Shown: piece by piece, positions 43,604 to 52,540 of the stretch
Layout of the letters: the number at the start of each line of letters is the position of its first letter
Numbering within the stretch: the stretch's first letter is position 1
Assembly: GCA_977006965.1 (NCBI GenBank)
Contig: OZ345354.1
Location: forward strand, 2,480,001 to 2,544,000
Length of the DNA: 64,000 bases
Origin: Phymatolithon calcareum
Lineage: Eukaryota; Rhodophyta; Florideophyceae; Hapalidiales
Direction: 5' to 3'
Position numbers and translations under genes: made by a program
The notes under the pieces: generated by a model
Seen by the model: only the letters and a program-made list of their open reading frames with translations
What the model was told of the DNA's origin: nothing
The model's database searches: none

Positions 43604-45028
43604 CTAGTCGAGTTTCTCAACACACTCAAAAGTGATCCTAGTCTCGCCAACGGCAGACAAAACGTCGTGATAGTCCATAATCCTCTTCAAGATACCAAGG
43701 TTCCGGTGTGCCGTGAAAGAAATTTTGAACTTTTCCCCGAGATGCCGCATCGTAAACTTTAATCCTATCTCACGCATTTTGCAAAAAACAGAAAACCAAG
43801 ATGACGTTAGCAATGCAGACAACTCGTTGTTCGAGTGCTTATTGGACGTACACCACTGACCTTCGATATGCATGAACTCAACCATAGTGCCCTCTGGAAC
43901 AGTGTCCACAGTCCAGGAACAAACTTCTTCAGCGACTGCCCTTTTCTTGACAGGGGGGTGGCATGCGTAGTCTGACTCGTGGGTAATTGCTGTTATTTCA
44001 GAAGCTGCCTCGGCGAGAATTGGCGCCTGTGCTGCGCGCAATGTTAGAACACTTGCAGCCGGTGCTGATCGAAGCTCCGGGCAGGCTGAAGCGCATGCTG
44101 AGCGCGGTGCTGATCCGTCGGACTCCTTTTGTGTTCGGAAGGGATGCGTTCTCATATATTTGGTGACATCTTCGGGCTGAGCAGTTCCGAGCTCCGTCAA
44201 GTACTTCTCAAGTCTTTCAAGCACATTCCAGTCAGGATTTTCATGCGATGTAAATTCGGGAACAAGAATGCCATTGTCAGGTGTTTCTGCCTCTTAAAAA
44301 CAATGAAAACTATGTTAGCTTTTCCCCAAGAAATCTCCCGATGAAAAGGCATGAAACACGAAGCAGGTGTCAACGTACCTCGAAGCTTGCGAAATTCACA
44401 GTCCTGTAAGTCACGAAATCCATACATGACGAAATCCATACATGACAATAGTAGTTAGAACGCAAGTAGTTTTGTTCGCTGAGCACACTGTGCGGCTTGA
44501 CTTACCACAAGAATTGTGTTCTTTTTACAGTAGCCAGGTTTTCTAGCCCAAACCTTGGGCAGATCTCGAATAGTATCCCAGTCATTTTCCTTCTCAGCAA
44601 ATGCAATGTAATGTTCGGTAAGTCAGATGAAAGGCAGACATCGATTAAAAACGAAATATCACAAAACACCTTACCTTTTCAGGATTTGGGTCACATTTGT
44701 TATAACTCTTATCGAAAATTTCGATTCCGTATTGATACCTTGACGCCAATTTTCTGACAACTTGGTCGGCGTTTTTGAAAAGCATGCTTGTGTACATGCA
44801 GAAATCAAACTTGTTATTCTCAGACATATTGGCTATAAAATCATAGTGTCCAGGTCGGCCAACGACATTTCCGCAGCCTGATCGGTGGCAGAGTGTGCCG
44901 TTCATGTCAACAAGCAAAAGGTACTTCTTTTGTTCTTCTGGAATGTCATTTACGTTGACATTAGTGGTCTGGATTGCCGCACAAACACCACTTCCAGAAG
45001 TTTTCGGAACGTTAGATGAGTCAGACAT
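43604..45028 (-). CDS. FCP1/NIF-type HAD-family protein with a C-terminal module
   Basis: Exons 45028-44675, 44592-44506, 44403-44379 (25 nt), 44292-43861 and 43764-43604 join in frame with GT-AG introns, giving 352 residues. The ATG lies in AAGATGTC. The HAD motif I is LLLVDMNGTL (Asp41, Asn43, Thr45); the second Asp of DxDxT is Asn, as in some plant FCP1-like relatives. FDFCMYTSMLFKNADQVV, then DWDTIRDLPKVWAR, NTILVD and GILVPEF follow the NIF domain order. The last about 65 residues form a separate module shared with the gene at 45637-46066. NIF-domain enzymes dephosphorylate protein serines, for example on the RNA polymerase II tail. Loss of the acid/base Asp makes activity uncertain. The last intron (96 nt) has no stop in frame, so it could be retained. 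Confidence 0.75.
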
Positions 45029-45636
45029 CTTGGGTCGCCGATTGTCCCTGTGTTCGTCGCCACTCAGACCGACTAGGACACTTCCATTTATACTCAAACA
45101 GCACGCTGAGATGGACTTTCGATGATGTCCGGCAAAAAGGAATGCTTTCCGTTTTCTCACAATTGGCAACGGAGAAGAACTTACGATGCTTACAGATTAA
45201 AGTTAAAGTTGTAGTCTTTTCAGGTAGAAAATTCCTGCAAATGTATTTTAAAGTGACGAATTCGTTACGAAGGACAAACTTTGGACTTTAGAATTTCACC
45301 CATACTCTATGGAAATGAGAATGGATGGACAGCAGCACAGTGACCGTCCTTCAGTCTCACTCTCACATCAAATTTTTGAACCCGTTCAGAAAAGCTAGAC
45401 AACTGAGAACTTCTTACTCGTCTTCGTGAACAGTCAGAAAATATTAACATGCTTTGTGTAAAGTACCCTAAGCGCCAGTGAGCGTTGTTCTTCCAACTAA
45501 AAGAGACAGTGCTTTGGAGGAGCCCTCGCTCTGCTCGGTACGCAGAAAAGATTTTCGGCATTTTCTAATTTAAAATCACGATTTCCCCAGCTTGGATGTG
45601 ATGCAGTTAGTATAGTACTGGCTGCACTACCTTTAA
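45029..45636. other. Intergenic; no supported gene
   Basis: Upstream region of the HAD gene. A minus-strand ORF of 84 codons (45561-45307) has an ATG but no recognised domain and is not counted as a gene. Confidence 0.45.
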
Positions 45637-46066
45637 CTAGTAAGGTCCATGCCCCACAAACACCAGCACTTTGAGTTGTACATTGTTCCTCCCAATAACA
45701 TTCAAAATCTCTCCAAATCTCATGATTCGAGGAACGCGAGTACCTTCCGGCACTCTGAATTTGATTTCATGGTGTTCCTCAATGTCGCGCATCTTAAAAT
45801 CAAGCTCTATGGACATGAAATGTTAGAAACAGTTTATCCTTAGGCCTGAGTCCTCGAGGAATAAGAGTTGCAGAAGTCTCACCTATCATTTCTGTGAACT
45901 GAAATATTCTGTTAGTCGGCACTCTGTTTATCTGATCAGGCAACTCCAAGTTTCTCAGCAGCGATGTTTTGCGTGCCTGTATCACCATTGGTCCTCTTGA
46001 TTCGCCGTCTGTGGTGAGGGAACGACACCTTTTCATGTTTCCTCCGGAACGCATTTTCGTGTCCAT
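45637..46066 (-). CDS. Small protein with the module found at the end of the HAD gene
   Basis: Two exons (46066-45883 and 45806-45637) joined over a 76-nt GT-AG intron give 117 residues, with ATG in CACAAGATGG. The first 55 residues are basic and polar. The last 60 (FQFTEMIELDFKMRD, HEIKFRVPEG, RIMRFGEILNVIGR, VQLKVLVFVG) align with the C-terminus of the neighbouring HAD protein (VEFMHIEGLKFTMRH, KFKISFTA, KRIMDYHDVLSAVGE). The intron sits at the same place and phase in both. The strand-strand-helix-strand pattern recalls a small beta-grasp (ubiquitin- or SUMO-like) fold, which is a guess. It is probably a tandem partial duplicate kept as a gene. Confidence 0.55.
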
Positions 46067-46746
46067 CTTGTGGCCTTCCTGAGACGCGTAAGAGGCTCTA
46101 ATATACTGCTTCGGCTGGCAAGAATATAAGTGAGTTTCAACAAGATCTGGGAGAACTGTCCGCGAGCTCTTTCTCGGGGTCGGCGGAAACTGCTTGTTTT
46201 ATCTCAAGTGCGAACACAAACCACCTACGAAATTTCTGCTCGTTATCTCTGGAGTACAGATGAGTGGGCGGGCATAATTGCTACGTGCAAATAGTCACCT
46301 GGCTGCCGAAGGTCATACATTCAGCTGTTCGTTTTCCAAGTCTGATTTTTGTTGGAGAGTAAAATCCTTTCGCCGTTTGATCCTCGAGCAGTTTCGAAAG
46401 GAGACTGTGGACAGAAATTGCCCTGGTCAGAAGGTGCTTTGTACTGCTCGTGAGTAAAATAGGCCGGAAACTTCCGGCATTCGAGCTTCCAGGCTGGAGG
46501 CAGAAACTGTTCGTTCGTATTGGACAACCTTCCTGACTTGTTCTGAACCTGAGTTCAGATATTTGACTGTATCTATGCGCCTTGTCCAATCGTATGTTAA
46601 TATCCAGACATTGACTAGATTTTCGCACACAATTGGACCAGGCGCATTGAAACATTCAAAAATTTGACTGAATCTGTTTGTGTGTGGAACGAGTGTTCAC
46701 ATTCGCCTGACAACCACTATTATGACCGCGGGCATCGGTCGTAAGG
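46067..46746. other. Intergenic; no supported gene
   Basis: Divergent region between the small gene (-) and VPS45 (+). A minus-strand ORF of 124 codons (46655-46281) ends at a possible splice donor, but I find no acceptor that joins it convincingly. Confidence 0.45.
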
Positions 46747-48573
46747 ATGGACACTCGCGCGAGTATAGCAGAGTACGCCCGTCGCTTAGTCTCCGGTCCA
46801 GGTGTTAAGGCGTTACTGCTGGACGACGAGACATCACGAGTCCTGTCCGTCGTCACCAGTCAATCATGGTTGCTGGAGCGCGATGTCGTTCTCATCGAGA
46901 AGCTCACGAAGGGTTCCGACGCCCTGCCCGATCTTGACGCAGTGGTCTTCCTACGACCAACACCGGAAAATGTACTCGCATTACGTAAAGAATTACGCGC
47001 ACCTCGGTTCTCATCGTACAAACTTGTCTTCTCCAATGTGCTTCGCCGCACATTTGTCGAGGAGATCGCCGACGCAGATGAACAGGAACGTGTCACTGAA
47101 GTGCTTGAGCTTTACGCCGACTTTTTCGCCCAGGACAGCCATCTTGTATCCTATGGTGTCGTGCCTTGTCTCGACGCGTTGCGCGGCGGCTCTGCAGCAT
47201 TGCATAATCCGCATTTCGAGCGCACTGTCGACGGCGTTGTCGCCACGCTACTCGCATTGAAAAGACGTCCTGTTGTGCGCTTTCTGCGCACCAGCTCGCT
47301 TTGTCGCAACCTTGCCGAGCGTGTCTCTGTCCGCATGGACCAGGAGGCTTCACTGTTTAGTTTTGCCGCACGCGAACGCCCACCATTGTTACTCATTCTC
47401 GACCGCCGCGAAGACCCCCTTACACCGCTTCTTAACCAATGGACATATGAGGCGATGGTACACGAGCTCATTGGCATTACGGACAACCGCGTTGACCTCC
47501 GCGGCGCACCAAACGTCCCAAAGGAATATCAGCAGCTTGTATTGGACCCACACGCGGACTCTTTTTACAAGGCAAACCAGTATCAAAACTTTGGACAATT
47601 GGGAGACAATCTCAAAATTCTCGTGGACAGGTTTCAACAAAGCAGCAAAATGAATCACAAGATGGACTCTATTCAGGACATGATTCATTTTGTTGCAAAT
47701 TTCCCGCAGTTCCGCAAGGAGTCTTTCCATGTTAGTCGACACGTCGCTCTCGCCGGAGAATTATCGCGGCTTGTGGGAAAAAACGGCCTGTTAGAGGTTT
47801 CACAACTTGAGCAAGATCTTGCATGTCGCGAGGCTGAGTCGGAACATATCCGCGAAATTGAGGCGCTACTAAGAAGTGGGAAGATTTCCGCGTCAGATAA
47901 ATTGCGCGTGGTAATGCTATACGCACTTCGCTACGAGGATGCCGGTCATCGTGGGCTCGGCCTCATGCGAGACGGTCTACATCGCTCCGGTGTCCCACCA
48001 GAAGGCATTGCACTTGTGAATGCGGTGAAGACATACGCGGGCTCTGCGCGTCGCACCGGAGATGTATTTTCCAACCGGACCTTCTTCGCGAAGGCGAGCA
48101 GTTCCGTACGTCGCGGTCTGGGTGGTGTAGACAACGTCTACACGCAGCACGAACCACTACTTGTGCACACACTAGACGCGCTATTTCGGGGTCGTTTGCG
48201 TGACGATGAATATCCGGCCGCGGGTGCTGCTGGTGTGGACGATCGCGCCGTGTCGTCGGGGTTCCTTGGTGTCGCGACCACCGGTACGGCGCCTGGCATT
48301 GCGTTTGTCGGGCCTCCACGAGAAGTCATTGTCGTGATGGCTGGCGGGGTGACGTACGAAGAGGCCAAGTGTGTGTCCAGTATAAACGGCGGAAGCGATT
48401 CGTTTGTGCCTCCCGAAGGCAGCACCACTGCGTCTGCGGCGTCCATTGCTCGGCAACTTGGCGCAAGAGTTGTGCTTTGTGGAAGTACAATTCACAACTC
48501 GACGAGCTTTGCAGTTGAGATTGCGCGAAATGCGGCGCTTGTGCAGCAGGATGAGACTGACCGCAGATTTTGA
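46747..48573 (+). CDS. VPS45: VPS45, Sec1/Munc18-family protein
   Basis: 608 residues, intronless. It follows VPS45 along its whole length: KALLLDDETSRVLSVV, VFLRPTPENVLALRKELR, SYKLVFSNVLRR, PPLLLILDRREDPLTPLLNQ, YEAMVHELIGITDNRVDL, FQQSSKMNHKMDSIQDM, HVALAGELSRLVGKNGLLEV, MLYALRYE, VENVYTQH-like VDNVYTQHEPLLVHTLD, and near the end VIVVMAGGVTYEEA, GARVVLCGSTIHNSTSF. VPS45 binds Tlg2/syntaxin-16-type SNAREs and is needed for membrane fusion at the trans-Golgi network and endosomes. It is about 35 residues longer than yeast or human VPS45, mainly from Gly/Ala/Ser-rich inserts between residues 480 and 565. It ends 109 bp from the convergent ETF-QO gene. Confidence 0.95.
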   Translation: MDTRASIAEYARRLVSGPGVKALLLDDETSRVLSVVTSQSWLLERDVVLIEKLTKGSDALPDLDAVVFLRPTPENVLALRKELRAPRFSSYKLVFSNVLRRTFVEEIADADEQERVTEVLELYADFFAQDSHLVSYGVVPCLDALRGGSAALHNPHFERTVDGVVATLLALKRRPVVRFLRTSSLCRNLAERVSVRMDQEASLFSFAARERPPLLLILDRREDPLTPLLNQWTYEAMVHELIGITDNRVDLRGAPNVPKEYQQLVLDPHADSFYKANQYQNFGQLGDNLKILVDRFQQSSKMNHKMDSIQDMIHFVANFPQFRKESFHVSRHVALAGELSRLVGKNGLLEVSQLEQDLACREAESEHIREIEALLRSGKISASDKLRVVMLYALRYEDAGHRGLGLMRDGLHRSGVPPEGIALVNAVKTYAGSARRTGDVFSNRTFFAKASSSVRRGLGGVDNVYTQHEPLLVHTLDALFRGRLRDDEYPAAGAAGVDDRAVSSGFLGVATTGTAPGIAFVGPPREVIVVMAGGVTYEEAKCVSSINGGSDSFVPPEGSTTASAASIARQLGARVVLCGSTIHNSTSFAVEIARNAALVQQDETDRRF

Positions 48574-48682
48574 AGGGAGTGCGGGTTTGTAAGGTAACAA
48601 TTGACTAAATCTAATTTAATTCATAGCCACGTCCAGCCTGCAGACTCAAGAATTGTCCTTCGTATCGCCGCGCAGTTTGTCT

Positions 48683-50350
48683 CTATGAAATGGTATATTT
48701 CGGACCACCTCCGCCCTGTGGCACAGTCCACTGGATGTTTTGTGATGGATCCTTCACATCACATGCCTTGCAATGCAGGCAGTTTTGCGCGTTAATCTGC
48801 AACTTCTCCGTGCCGTTCTCAGCCTCTATATACTCGTACACTTTAGCAGGACAGTATCTCCCCTCCGGTCCAGCAAATTTCGGCAAATTGAGTTTGCCGG
48901 GGATGCTCTCGTCCTTGAGCACCAGATGACACCGCTCATCGTGGTCATGATTGGTACCACTAAGTGCCACGGAGGTGAGAATATCGAACGTAACCTTTCC
49001 ATCCGGCGGCGGGTACACAATCGGTTTGACATCCTTTACCGGCTTTGTCGCCACGTTGTCTGGTTCTCCATGCTTAAGTGTCCATGGTGCTCGGCCGCGC
49101 GCGACAAACGTTTCAAAGCCAGCGTTCAGTACACCAGGTACTAGCCCGTACCGGAATCCAGGCCGGACGTTACGCACTTCACGGAGCTCCTTCCCGATCC
49201 AAGACTCTTGCACAGCGCGATCAAAGCCGGCCATTGTAGGCGTCGACGCACCGGCGAGGGCGTCGGCAGCAACTTCCGCTGCAATTATGCCTGACTTCAT
49301 GGCCGTATGCGTCCCCTTAATCTTGACGACGTTTACGAAGCCAGCGGCACAGCCGACGAGGGCACCGCCCGGAAACTCAAGTTGTGGCAATGACTGCAAC
49401 CCACCCTCATTGATGACGCGAGCACCGTACTGCAATACTTCTCCATGTTCGAGAAGCGGGCGAATGGTGGGATGGTTTTTCCAGCGCTGAAACTCTGCGT
49501 GTGGCGAGAGGTACGGATTGTGGTAATCGAGGGCGACAATGAGCCCAAGCGTGACGCGGCTCTCCGACATGTGATAAAGAAATGAACCGCCGTATGTGCG
49601 GGAGTCAAGCGGGTACCCAATTGTATGCTCAATGCGACCTGCAGAGTGCAACTCCTCTGGTACACGCCACACCTCCTTCACACCCAGACCGTATGTCTGG
49701 TGTTGTTTTCCATCCTGTAATCCAAACCGGGAAATAACCCCCTTTGAAAGTGATCCGCGCGCACCTTCCGCGAGAAGGGAGAGTTTCCCATGAATTTCAA
49801 CACCGGGTTCAAAATTCTCCTTCTTCCGTCCGTCTTTACCGATTCCGACATCACTGGTCGCCACCCCGCACACGCGACCGTCATCGTAGAGAAGCTCTGC
49901 ACCGGAGAAGCCTGGATAGATCTCGACGCCGAGATCCTCCGCCACTTCCGCCAACCAGCGGACAAGTTCCGAGAGCGAGATCACATAATTGCCATGGTTG
50001 CGCATCGCGGGAGGCAACGGAAGTGGGATTGCACGGGTGCTGGTGAGAAGACGCATAGTTTCATCCCCAGCCGGTACCCCGAGAGGCGCCGAGGACCGCC
50101 AGTCTGGAAGGAGTTCGTCGAGTGCACGCGGCTCAAACACATTCCCCGATATTATGTGCGCGCCGACCTCGGCACCTTTCTCCAAAACGCACACCGACAC
50201 ATCCGGATCGAGCTGCCGCAGACGGATCGCGGCAGATAGCCCGGCCGGTCCAGCGCCTACTATGACGACGTCATATTCCAGCCTCTCGCGCACGGGGGAG
50301 GTGCAGAACGCGCGAGCGACGCGGCGGAAGAGGGCGCTTCGAAGAGACAT
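48683..50350 (-). CDS. ETFDH: Electron transfer flavoprotein-ubiquinone oxidoreductase
   Basis: From ATG 50350 it has 555 residues. An in-frame upstream ATG at 50437 would add 29, but the second Met begins a textbook mitochondrial presequence (SLRSALFRRVARAF). DVVIVGAGPAGLSAAIRL is the FAD-binding Rossmann motif. EVGAHIISGNVFEPRALDEL, YVISLSELVRWL, GGALVGCAAGFVNVVKIKG, HTAMKSGIIAAE and the C-terminal CPAKVYEY plus QNCLHCKACDVKDPSQNI (four Cys for the 4Fe-4S cluster), WTVPQGGGGP are all present. The enzyme sits on the inner mitochondrial membrane and passes electrons from ETF, reduced by fatty acid and amino acid dehydrogenases, to ubiquinone. Intronless, of normal length. A 36-bp palindrome lies about 130 bp upstream of the start. 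Confidence 0.97.
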   Translation of the reverse strand: MSLRSALFRRVARAFCTSPVRERLEYDVVIVGAGPAGLSAAIRLRQLDPDVSVCVLEKGAEVGAHIISGNVFEPRALDELLPDWRSSAPLGVPAGDETMRLLTSTRAIPLPLPPAMRNHGNYVISLSELVRWLAEVAEDLGVEIYPGFSGAELLYDDGRVCGVATSDVGIGKDGRKKENFEPGVEIHGKLSLLAEGARGSLSKGVISRFGLQDGKQHQTYGLGVKEVWRVPEELHSAGRIEHTIGYPLDSRTYGGSFLYHMSESRVTLGLIVALDYHNPYLSPHAEFQRWKNHPTIRPLLEHGEVLQYGARVINEGGLQSLPQLEFPGGALVGCAAGFVNVVKIKGTHTAMKSGIIAAEVAADALAGASTPTMAGFDRAVQESWIGKELREVRNVRPGFRYGLVPGVLNAGFETFVARGRAPWTLKHGEPDNVATKPVKDVKPIVYPPPDGKVTFDILTSVALSGTNHDHDERCHLVLKDESIPGKLNLPKFAGPEGRYCPAKVYEYIEAENGTEKLQINAQNCLHCKACDVKDPSQNIQWTVPQGGGGPKYTIS

Positions 50351-50481
50351 GGGGAAAATTGAGCAGGAATGGAACGATGATCTGAAGTGGGTCGAAAATG
50401 ATGCAGAATTTGCATCAAAATGATTGGCGGTGAGCACAAATTTGCTGAGTGGAACCGAGAGGAATATGAGCCTTCAAATTG

Positions 50482-50517
50482 CGAGCGGATCCACGGACAT
50501 GTCCGTGGATCCGCTCG
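50482..50517. promoter_or_regulatory. 36-bp perfect palindrome upstream of ETF-QO
   Basis: Two perfect 18-bp arms with no spacer; the half-site is CGAGCGGATCCACGGACA. It lies 132-167 bp before the ETF-QO start, in its promoter or 5' UTR. It could be a dimer-binding site or extrude as a cruciform. No copy was noticed elsewhere in the window. Confidence 0.85.
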
Positions 50518-51541
50518 TCCGTCAGCCAAAATGATGGCTTGCTCGATTGTTGCGCGATACATACTGTAGATACTCCGCGGTAGCTGACTCTGCCGGTTTC
50601 GGTCAAGGGGGAAGCAACTTGATGCGCAAGTTGTCGATGTCAGACGATATCAAAACAAGGATGAAACTGCTTAAGTGCCAATGCGATGCATCTTGGTCTT
50701 GTCGCCCCATCCGATAGGCGGTAAGGAAACTGCGGTCTGTTTCGTTAATCTGAACAGGGAGCCCCATCCTGCAGTGCCAGTGCCCAACTCATGGTGCCCC
50801 AAGGTTGCGAAAAGAACAAGCCCCCGCGCAACATGCGACTGCACAGCGCTGATGGTATGGGGCGCAAATTATCTCTGTGTACGACGCGCACACTTCCCGA
50901 GTGCTTGCAAACGTGTCGTCCGGGCCAGTTGAAAGGCATGTGCAACGTTCCGCAGCCACTGTGCGGCGCGCGAAGGCTTCATCTATGCGTCGGCTGGCAC
51001 CAGAAACATGGCAAAAAGGTCAACTTAAATGGAGGCAGTCAACTCGTTCAAGATCAGAATGAGAAAGGCATTATCTGTTGAGCACACACTGCTTACCCGA
51101 TTTCTCGACATCGAGCAACTTCCCGCGGCATCTGCGAACCTCCGAAATGGCATTGGCACACTCGCGGAGACAGGAGGAGAGTGAAAAGTACAGATTAGAA
51201 TATCACCAGAGCTGTTTATTGCCCTCTAAAAGCAACATTATTACTCCCCTTGTAAACAAGAGTTAAGAGCAACGCGTATGAACACAGTAGAGGCACCAGA
51301 CATACTTATGCATGCCAGCTAATAAACAGAGAGAATAGCGGGATGACTAAGAGCTGTGATTGCGGAAAATTGACAAATTCTATTTACCTCTGAGGATCGG
51401 CATAGCTATCTGCTGTCAAGGTCTCAATCTACCGTTCTCTTTGCTGCACATTCGGCAACTCGGACAAGTGTAAGACATGACAGGCCAATGCTCTGCCAAA
51501 TTGCACGTTCTCCACAAAAACGACACCAATATGCGCGCGTC
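50518..51541. other. Intergenic; no gene
   Basis: Upstream sequence of ETF-QO and the 3' side of the next gene. ORFs below 100 codons without domains. Confidence 0.5.
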
Positions 51542-52540
51542 TCAGTTGGACGGACCTTCGTTAGAAGAAGGACGAGAGAACTCCTTAGTTGCATTCCTCG
51601 CTGCGTTGTCGCGCTCTATGTCCTCCCTCACTTTGTCTCGGGATACCTCCAAGTCATGCTGCTCATCGCGCTCAGTATATACCTTGACCCATTCCTGCAC
51701 TTTCTTCATAAGCACCTCGCCCGATGAGGTGTTTCTCGACATCCACCGTACAAGATAATTTTCGTTCTTACTCCACCGAAAAAGCTGCACCGCCGTGAAC
51801 CCAAAATTTTCGTGTCTGCACACCTTCTGCAGCGTATTCCAAACTTCTCTCTCCAAATGTGGATACCTCAGCGGCGCATCGCCCAATTTGTCAACAGACA
51901 CTACGAAGTCTTCACACTTTTTAGCCGTATCCTCAGCGAACTTGATCTGCGCCTCTGTGGCAAGTCCGAATTTTTCCAAAGAATTTGCTGACGGATTCTT
52001 TTCCAATGCCGTGCTAGCTCGGGTCGTAGCACGAACGAACAGTTCGAATCCATAATTCAACCGCTCCTTGATGGCCTTGTGGGCCCTTTCGACTGCGAGC
52101 GCCTCGCGACGAAATCCAACATTGACTTCGCGGAATACCGTCGCGCAGACAACCTCCTCAATGCGGGAGACGAGCACCATAAAGCGCGCCAACATCGCCC
52201 AACGGTCCAGTAGATCGTTCACAGTGTCGTCTAGATTCTCTAGCGGCACGTGCGTCGCTAGCACTGGCACGGCAAATGAAGTATATGTCACGATTTCATG
52301 GCGAAGCGCGTTATGGAAGAGAGCTAGCGTATTGCTTGCCAGGTCTGACACTTCCACGTCGTATGCAGAAGTAGCAGCAGTTTGGCGGACGGAAGAAGTC
52401 CGTTTGGAATTCTTGCGACGCGTGATCACATCTGGTGGTTGAGATTGTGAAGCACTTGCAGAGCCCTTGGAGAGGAACTCGATTGTCGTGAGCTTCTCCA
52501 CATAGTCCTCCTTCACCGGCTCAACTTCGGAGCTCTCCAT
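51542..52540 (-). CDS. Helical protein, possibly BAR-like (unrecognised)
   Basis: 332 residues, ATG at 52540, intronless. The first 60 residues are polar (SASASQSQPP; RRKNSKRTSS). From about 62 to 310 the sequence is almost entirely amphipathic helix with few prolines (SDLASNTLALFHNALRHEI, DDTVNDLLDRWAMLARFMVL, ERAHKAIKERLNYGFELF, EAQIKFAEDTAKKCEDFVV, VQEWVKVYTERDEQ). It ends in a Ser/Asn-rich tail. Length and pattern resemble the BAR half of sorting nexins of the Vps5 type, without a PX domain. That match is by appearance only. An endosomal role would sit well with VPS45 nearby, but gene neighbourhood means little in eukaryotes. Confidence 0.5.
   Translation of the reverse strand: MESSEVEPVKEDYVEKLTTIEFLSKGSASASQSQPPDVITRRKNSKRTSSVRQTAATSAYDVEVSDLASNTLALFHNALRHEIVTYTSFAVPVLATHVPLENLDDTVNDLLDRWAMLARFMVLVSRIEEVVCATVFREVNVGFRREALAVERAHKAIKERLNYGFELFVRATTRASTALEKNPSANSLEKFGLATEAQIKFAEDTAKKCEDFVVSVDKLGDAPLRYPHLEREVWNTLQKVCRHENFGFTAVQLFRWSKNENYLVRWMSRNTSSGEVLMKKVQEWVKVYTERDEQHDLEVSRDKVREDIERDNAARNATKEFSRPSSNEGPSN

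Noticed and set aside
46281-46655. 124-codon minus-strand ORF as an upstream exon of the gene at 45637-46066
   Set aside because: A donor-like site exists near 46302, but no acceptor gives an in-frame join to the ATG at 46066, which has its own good context.
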